A stretch of DNA of 64,000 bases. Origin: Lepidostoma basale. Lineage: Eukaryota > Arthropoda > Insecta > Trichoptera > Lepidostomatidae. The stretch spans positions 310,001 through 374,000 of the forward strand of contig JAHDVF020001359.1 of NCBI GenBank assembly GCA_022606425.2. The letters are read 5' to 3'. The notes beneath the pieces are model-generated. The model did no database searches, was not told where the DNA came from, and saw only the letters and a list, made by a program, of their open reading frames with translations. Positions 57,961 through 64,000 of this stretch are shown here, one piece after another. How positions within the stretch are numbered: position 1 is the stretch's first letter; every line of letters starts with the position of its first letter. A program made the position numbers and the translations under genes.

Positions 57961-60672
57961 CAAGTAGTAAGCTGTCACTCTTCCATCGGGTCACTTGTTA
58001 TACCGGAACAACATACAGTCATCGACAGGAGGTACTGCTATAATGGTACATAAAAATCTTAGAAATAGAGTAACAAAGACGAATAGCATATCAGATAGAG
58101 TTATATATATAATACTAAAAATAAATAAGAGATTCACAATTCAAATTATACAAGTATATGCCCCAACAAGTACGGCAGAGGACGAAGAAATTGAAAAGTT
58201 CTACGAAGATATTACAAAGGCAAAAAGACTGGAAAGAACACAATTGATTATTTTAACCGGAGACTTTAATGCGAAAATAGGAGAGAAAAAACTGGGAGAC
58301 CCAGAATATATTGGAATGTTCGGTTTAGGTAAAAGAAATGAAAGAGGGGAAACGCTATTAGATTATCTACAATGTGAAAAACTGTATTGCACAAATACAT
58401 TCTACAAAAAGAAAAAACAAAGAAAATGGACATGGAAAAGCCCTGACGGTAAAACGAAAAATGAGATAGACTATATTATCACAAACAACTTGAAATACTG
58501 TAAAGATGTAACAGTAATAAATCAATTTGACACGGGAAGTGATCACAGATTGGTGAGAGCTTCTTTCAAAATAAACACAAAGGCTGAAAGATATAACATG
58601 GTCCACAAAAAACCCAAGAAAGTACCCACAAACGAAATAATCACCGCACATCAACCAGAATTTGAAAACACTCTAAAACGCAAGCTGGGAGCCACTATAG
58701 ACCTTCAGAACATGGAAATTAACGATCTTACAGAGAAAATTACAACGAGTGTTCAAACAGCTGTGAAGACAATATCCTTCAGACAGAAAGGAAAAAATCA
58801 AAAGTTATCCTCAAGTACACTAAAACTTATAGAAGAGAAGAGACAAATTGACAGAGATTCAAATGAATATAAAACTCTTAATAAAACTATAAGAAAAGAA
58901 GTGAGGAAAGATATTAGAAGATACAACACAAGCCTTATCATGAGCACAATAGAATCAAATAAAAATATGAAAGTACTTAGATCAAACAATTATTATTCTG
59001 GCAAATCAAATATAATTAAATTAAAAAATAGAAATGGAGATACAATAAATGATAAAGATATGATAGTGAACGCGGTACAAGAGTTTTATTCAGAATTATA
59101 TAGATCAATTGCACAAAACAGAGAAAATGATGAAACTGTTTTAAATGCTGGATCCGAAGAGATGCCGGAAATAGAATCAAATGAAGTAAAAAATGCACTT
59201 AAATATATGAAGAATAACAAAAGTGCAGGAGAAGATCAAGTGACAAGCGATATGTTAAAGTTGGGGGGAGAAGAAATCATTGAGGCAGTAAAAATACTCC
59301 TTAACAAGTGCCTAGAACAGGAGGCCATACCCGAAAAGTGGAGAAACGCTGAAGTTATATTATTGCATAAAAAAGGGGACCCAGAGAACCTAGAAAACTA
59401 CCGACCAATAAGTCTGTTATCCCACCTATACAAACTTCTTACTAAAATTATGACGAACCGTTTAACACCTAAACTAGATTTTTACCAACCAATAGAACAA
59501 GCTGGTTTTAGGAAAGGGTTTGGAACCACAGACCACATCCAAACTCTACGATTGCTAATTGAGAAAGTCACAGAATATAATATTAAAATTCATCTTGCAT
59601 TCATTGACTACAAAAAAGCCTTTGACTCTGTAGAACAGTGGGCAATAATAAATGCGCTAAATGAAGCAAGAATTGACTCCAGATACTCAAGGCTGATCAA
59701 ATTTATCTATGACCACGCTACAATGGATGTAAGGATCGACGAGGACACAAAAACGGGGAAAATCAATATCAAGAGAGGTGTAAGACAAGGCGATACCATC
59801 TCACCTAAACTTTTTACGTTAGTTCTAGAAAGTATCTTTAAAACATTAAACTGGGAACATACAGGGATAAAAATTAACGGAACATATCTGAGTCACCTCC
59901 GCTTCGCAGATGACATAGTACTCATCAGCGATGATCTGGAAGAACTTCATACCATGATAAAAGAGCTCCACGATGCCTCCCTGAAAGTTGGTCTACAGAT
60001 GAACATAAATAAAACCAAAATCATGAGTCCATCCAACAGCAGTATCACAATCGATAATAAGAAAATTGAACCTGTTGAAGAGTATATTTATCTTGGACAT
60101 AAGATCAAATTAGGGAAGGAAAATCAGACAGCGGAAGTACCCAGAAGAATTGGACTAGGTTGGGCAGCCTTTGGGAAACTCAATCATATCCTTAAAAACA
60201 AGGATATTCCCATGAATTTAAAAAGAAAAGTGTTTGAAACATGTATCCTCCCTGTGCTTACATATGGTCTGGAAACTATCACCTTAACTGCGAGGACCAT
60301 ATATAAATTAAAATGTACACAGCGATCTATGGAGAGACAAATGTTAGGCATAAGTCTGAGAGATAGAATCAGAAATGAAGAAATCAGACGCCGGACAAAG
60401 GTTGTCGACGTGGTGGATCGTATTGCCAGGCTAAAGTGGCAATGGGCAGGTCATGTTGCCAGACAGGGAACAGACAGATGGGCACCCAGAGTCCTAGGAT
60501 GGAGACCATGGGACATGAAAAGAGGAATAGGCCGGCCTCAGAAACGTTGGGCCGATGATATTGTCCCTGTCGCGGGTAGCAGGTGGATAAGAGAAGCCCA
60601 AAGAAGAGAAAAATGGAAGAAATTAGAAGAGGCCTACATCCAGCAGTGGAGAGACGGCTGAAGAAGAAGAAG
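57961..60672 (+). mobile_element. RTE-type LINE, 5'-truncated, in an NAA35 intron
   Basis: Flanked by AAGTGCTGC-(C)AAGTA on the left (57952-57965) and AAGTGCTGCAAGTA on the right (60673-60686), a target duplication of 9 to 14 bases. It ends in a short (GAA)n tail. The 5' end is cut inside the endonuclease domain, the usual outcome of incomplete reverse transcription. Confidence 0.88.
57971..60661 (+). CDS. LINE endonuclease / reverse transcriptase, open to the 3' end
   Basis: An uninterrupted frame of 896 codons from the truncation point (no true start; first in-frame TTG at 57995). Counting from 57995: the rest of an apurinic-type endonuclease (QVYAPTS; GDFNAK about 89; SDHRLV about 183, the catalytic Asp-His), then reverse transcriptase (KKGDPENLENYRPISLL, GFRKGFGTTDHI, IDYKKAFDSV, RQGDTISP, FADD at 637-640), then the C-terminal WQWAGHVARQ and RPQKRWADDIV blocks. 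The order fits the RTE clade. The missing endonuclease front makes this copy dead for moving itself, yet the frame has no decay, so it is young. Confidence 0.88.
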   Translation, partial: AVTLPSGHLLYRNNIQSSTGGTAIMVHKNLRNRVTKTNSISDRVIYIILKINKRFTIQIIQVYAPTSTAEDEEIEKFYEDITKAKRLERTQLIILTGDFNAKIGEKKLGDPEYIGMFGLGKRNERGETLLDYLQCEKLYCTNTFYKKKKQRKWTWKSPDGKTKNEIDYIITNNLKYCKDVTVINQFDTGSDHRLVRASFKINTKAERYNMVHKKPKKVPTNEIITAHQPEFENTLKRKLGATIDLQNMEINDLTEKITTSVQTAVKTISFRQKGKNQKLSSSTLKLIEEKRQIDRDSNEYKTLNKTIRKEVRKDIRRYNTSLIMSTIESNKNMKVLRSNNYYSGKSNIIKLKNRNGDTINDKDMIVNAVQEFYSELYRSIAQNRENDETVLNAGSEEMPEIESNEVKNALKYMKNNKSAGEDQVTSDMLKLGGEEIIEAVKILLNKCLEQEAIPEKWRNAEVILLHKKGDPENLENYRPISLLSHLYKLLTKIMTNRLTPKLDFYQPIEQAGFRKGFGTTDHIQTLRLLIEKVTEYNIKIHLAFIDYKKAFDSVEQWAIINALNEARIDSRYSRLIKFIYDHATMDVRIDEDTKTGKINIKRGVRQGDTISPKLFTLVLESIFKTLNWEHTGIKINGTYLSHLRFADDIVLISDDLEELHTMIKELHDASLKVGLQMNINKTKIMSPSNSSITIDNKKIEPVEEYIYLGHKIKLGKENQTAEVPRRIGLGWAAFGKLNHILKNKDIPMNLKRKVFETCILPVLTYGLETITLTARTIYKLKCTQRSMERQMLGISLRDRIRNEEIRRRTKVVDVVDRIARLKWQWAGHVARQGTDRWAPRVLGWRPWDMKRGIGRPQKRWADDIVPVAGSRWIREAQRREKWKKLEEAYIQQWRDG

Positions 60673-61476
60673 AAGTGCTGCAAGTATGAAAAAGAGACTT
60701 GAATGGGCAAAACAATATCAGTCACGGACAACTCAAGACTGGAAAAATGTTGTATGGATTGACAAATTAGAATATGAAATTTCCCTCTGAAGATTTGAGG
60801 GGGAGAGGGTATCTGAATATATCATCATATTGTGCTTTTATCCAAACACGGAGGATGAGGAGATGTTCTGTTGTTTGGGGCTGTTTTGGCGGCAATTAAA
60901 CAGGAAATCTTGTCTGTGTTCGGGCAGTGCCATCTTGACGTAATAACAAGCCGCAGGGTTCGATTCAATGTGGCCGACGGAGGAGGCCTTCGCCTCAGCT
61001 GTCACTTTAGCTGTCATTCGGTCGTACCTTTCATACAGATTTGTTACGATGAATCGATGTTTTTTTAAATTATTTTTTTAATTGTATTCGATATATTTTA
61101 AGAATGCAAATGATTCTTCATGACATTCCTAGTAAACTTAAAATTTCAATATTTATTAATAAAGCTTTACGAGCGAAATAATCGAGCCTGCAATCAAATC
61201 ATATGCATTACTTATTTTAATAAATCTGATTCGATGGAAAAAAATATGGAAAATAAAATAATGTTCATTGTAATATCTCAAACAAATATTTTTATATAAT
61301 TTTAATACTTCACAGCCTTGAAGTTTTAACCCAAATTTCGCAAAATAATAATATATCATTTAATTTTTATGCAGAAATTCCATGACAACACGAATTATTT
61401 CAAAGTATCAAAACACCTAGGAATCCAATGTGAAAAAGTACATTTAATAAAATAAAAATAGTATATAAGAAAATAG

Positions 61477-61677
61477 TTAATCCAAAAGAAAAGAACATAT
61501 TTTGTTACATATTAAAGCATGTGTAATTGTTGTGTGTGAAATGGAAGTTAACAAGACTAATAAGTTGTCCGTCGTCCACTGCAGAACGTAAACCTTTCCC
61601 AACGCATGTCCGGAGACATATTCCCCTTGATTTGCATAGTTGGATTTGCAGCCGGGAACACAGCATTTTCTAGGCAT
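61477..61677 (-). pseudogene. THAP-domain N-terminus fragment
   Basis: From the ATG at 61677 (minus) it reads MPRKCCVPGCKSNYANQGEY, then VSGHALGK. The start matches the THAP zinc-finger opening (C-x4-C with a following Tyr and Val-Ser). The conserved FPK and Trp/HFC parts are absent; a GT after GGAAAG could be a donor. THAP domains occur in P-type transposases and host DNA-binding proteins. It may be a relic or a lone first exon. Confidence 0.5.
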
Positions 61678-62178
61678 CTAAAAATTAGACAGTCATTGTG
61701 AATATATGACAAAAAAATGATAACGTTCGAAACGATAACATGTAACTTATTTAAATAAAAATATAGGTATTATTTATACTTTTAATATCCAACATCACTA
61801 ACACAAATTAATAAAATATATAAATAATCTATATTGAAAGAATAACTGCAAACGGCAAACTTGAGGTTGTTCAATTGAAATTGAAATATTTTGCTTGAAT
61901 TACATCTCAATACACAATATTTTGTTTTTGATAACACACATTGATTTAACTTATTGAACGCGAAGGCATTAACACTGTGGAATTCCATAGTTATATACTT
62001 AGGAAATTGAAAATAACTTTGTTTAATCCACTAAGTACACGTTGATTCAATTAAATAATGGTTTTATCACAAAAACATATCTGTTTAAATTTAATAACAC
62101 AAAAAGCACTCACTTCGAAATTTCAAATCACACGTGATACTGAAAACAGGAAATATATCAACTGTAACTTAAATTTAT

Positions 62179-62712
62179 CTTCTTCTTCAGCCGTCTCTCC
62201 ACTGCTGGATGTAGGCCTCTTCTAATTTCTTTCATTTTTCTCTTCTTTGGGCTTCTCTTATCCACCTGCTACCCGCGACAGGGACAATATCATCGGCCCA
62301 ACGTTTCTGAGGCCGGCCTATTCCTCTTTTCATGTCCCATGGTCTCCATCCTAGGACTCTGGGTGCCCATCTGTCTGTTCCCTGTCTGGCAACATGACCT
62401 GCCCATTGCCACTTTAGCCTGGCAATACGATCCACCACGTCGACAACCTTTGTCCGGCGTCTGATTTCTTCATTTCTGATTCTATCTCTCAGACTTATGC
62501 CTAACATTTGTCTCTCCATAGATCGCTGTGTACATTTTAATTTATATATGGTCCTCGCACTTAAGGTGATAGTTTCCAGACCATATGTAAGCACAGGGAG
62601 GATACATGTTTCAAACACTTTTCTTTTTAAATTCATGGGAATATCCCTGTTTTTAAGGATATGATTGAGTTTCCCAAAGGCTGCCCAACCTAGTCCAATT
62701 CTTCTGGGTACT
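62179..62712 (-). pseudogene. second copy of the RTE-type LINE, 3' end only, inverted
   Basis: Minus-strand sequence nearly identical to 60140-60672: it starts at GTACCCAGAAGAATTGG and ends with the same (GAA)n tail. The frame is open (NLKRKVFETCILPVLTYGLE onward); one visible change turns TLTART into TLSART. It is 5'-truncated and about 1.5 kb from the larger copy, facing it. Confidence 0.9.
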
Positions 62713-62713
62713 T

Positions 62714-62790
62714 TAACACAGACATATCAAATACATATACATACATTAAATTTATAACACAGACATATCAAATACATATACATTCACACC
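62714..62790. repeat. two-unit tandem duplication
   Basis: AACACAGACATATCAAATAC-ATATACAT occurs twice about 41 bases apart, right at the truncated 5' end of the inverted LINE copy. Confidence 0.8.
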
Positions 62791-64000
62791 TTTTATGAAT
62801 TCTCGTAAAGATTTTACCAGAAATAATGTAAGAAAACCCAAAAATTTATCGAAATACACTTGATAAACGAGAGCGGCCGGTACGAATCCCTAGGAGACTC
62901 AAAGAAGTGCAAGGCCTCCTCCCAAGTCAAACCATAAACAATATCAAGGAACATTGCGGCTTGATATAATGTCAAGATGGCACTGGTTCGGGGATTATCA
63001 GAGAAAAATCAGTATAATTTAGCCTTAGAATAAATTTTATTTGATATTTTTTTTATGTTTTGTGTGATTTTGGGTTGATTTTTCCTTCTCGAGCGAGACC
63101 TTTGGTTGAGAAGGAGAAATCACATGTTGTTACCCAAACATATTGGTGCCACCCCTGAAAATCTACGCACATATTTTTTTTGTCTTATGTTTTAAATGCA
63201 AAATATATGAGGTGGCTAAGACTTATGGGCGGTAGTAAATGTCAGGCAAAAAAAACATGTTTTGATCAGGTTTGGATTGAAACTGACTGGTTTTAATTCA
63301 TTTAAGAATGTCACATCCCAATTTAAGGGGTTCGGTGGGTTTTAGAGGTCCAAAAAAAGGCTATTTTTACTATTTTTTTAAAAATATATACAATCATATA
63401 TTTTATTTAAACAATTCAGCATATCAAAGATGCATATTTAAACAGTATTTTGTGAAAATTTTATTTAAAAATTCCGAAAACTCAGCCGTTGGTACCTCAT
63501 CTCCCTTGACGACTCAAAAAAAAAAATGCTCTTGCCGTGGACAGCATAACTCATTATTGGTTCATCTAAAATAAAAAAACCAAAAATATTTCGTTAGTAC
63601 ACGGATATATCTCGTTATTGAACGAAGGAAAACAAATAAAATTAAAATTTGAATTTTTGACAGACTTTGAACAAAAAAACACCTTTTTTGGTCAAATTTT
63701 TGCCATGTATTGGCTCGAAAAAATTTGTTGTAATAAAAAAAATAAAAAATCCTTCGTTCTATAACTAGATAATGTTATTTCAAAGATGTGTGCCAAATTT
63801 GAACAAAATCGTATTATAACTTTTCGAGAAATCGTGTCCACCGACTTAAAAAATTGAGTTTTGAGATAAACGCGTTTAAAGTTTTAAATTGAAATAACAT
63901 GCAAAAAAAAAAAAATTTAACTTGCATAGAATCATCGATTCCTGCATCATAAAGCAAAGTACCTGCTGCTGCGGTAATATCCAGGGCATCCTTTTGCTCT
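62791..64000. other. repeat-like sequence to the window end
   Basis: No NAA35 exon found. It contains a small inverted repeat (ATCTCGTTATTGAACGAAGG near 63608 and its diverged mirror near 63755) and GTGCCAAATTTGAACAAAAT / TTTTCGAGAAATCGTGTCC, which look transposon-derived. The last 75 bases are open on the minus strand and could be the edge of another element. Confidence 0.4.

Larger units (their letters stand above)
57845..60900 (+). pseudogene. Tc1-like transposase relic split by a LINE
   Basis: Left of the LINE (57845-57951) the frames read QSSHVKRKL and RNQVVSAA. Right of it (60673-60900) they read SAASMKKRLEWAKQY, DWKNVVWIDKLEYEI, then decayed sequence with EMFCCLGLFWRQL. Joined, these follow the order of Tc1 transposases (helix-turn-helix, linker, RLEWAK, first catalytic region VVWSDE, here VVWIDK). 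The first catalytic Asp is retained but the following Glu is changed, and shifts break the rest. Confidence 0.7.

Noticed and set aside
57995..60661. Host gene of the craniofacial development protein 2-like type
   Set aside because: Such names often mark LINE endonucleases; reverse transcriptase motifs, target duplication and a (GAA)n tail show it is a retrotransposon.
63926..64000. Open minus-strand frame at the window edge
   Set aside because: Only about 25 codons, no recognisable motif, and surrounded by repeat-like sequence.
1..64000. CRISPR arrays, operons, bacterial promoters, phage or endogenous virus
   Set aside because: Spliced genes, 5S genes and insect transposons show a eukaryotic nuclear locus; the only tandem array is the 13-bp minisatellite, and no viral gene was recognised.

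Overview
This window is nuclear insect DNA, AT-rich and packed with transposons, with spliced genes of small exons. The mix of repeat families (mariner ends, hAT MITEs, a tRNA-derived SINE, RTE- and R1-type LINEs) and the secreted DUF4773 family point to an arthropod, most likely a moth or butterfly. The order-level call is an inference.

Layout. An intact-looking mariner (865-2149) and a 5S rRNA gene (2320-2438) precede a complete seven-exon secreted lipase gene (2822-9697, +), whose introns hold a decayed DD41D-type mariner, a hAT MITE, a SINE and an R1-type LINE end. The core of the window is a cluster of five paralogous secreted DUF4773 genes, all reconstructed with consistent reading frames: A (11383-18654, -), B (32199-36749, +), C (39859-41954, +), D (45389-48492, +) and E (51437-55018, +). 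A second 5S rRNA gene, identical over its length, lies in the last intron of gene E. The 5' part of a NatC auxiliary subunit gene (NAA35/Mak10, exons 56078-57379, +) follows. Its next intron holds an RTE-type LINE (57961-60672) inserted into a Tc1-like relic, and a truncated inverted copy of the same LINE (62179-62712). The window ends before the rest of NAA35 is reached.

The DUF4773 proteins share a signal peptide, a ten-cysteine core (C-x-C-x4-C-x-C-C, then five spaced Cys) and phase-1 introns around that core. They differ greatly outside it: poly-Asp/Lys tails in B, a short poly-Asp tail in C, an Ala/Pro tail in A, a Ser/Thr/Asp/Glu tail in E, and long N-terminal linkers in C and D. This looks like a local family expansion with fast change outside the core.

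The gene-poor stretches are mostly repeats. The most notable are dispersed palindromes whose tips carry a hammerhead-ribozyme-like core (CTGANGA, stem, GAAACATGTC or GAAACGTC), as known in Penelope-like elements. A second set is hairpins with GGCGACC-T8 / A8-GGTCGCC arms, found four times. A LINE 3' tail recurs at about nine places. Exon ends were read by eye from GT/AG and phase; no alignments or searches were run.
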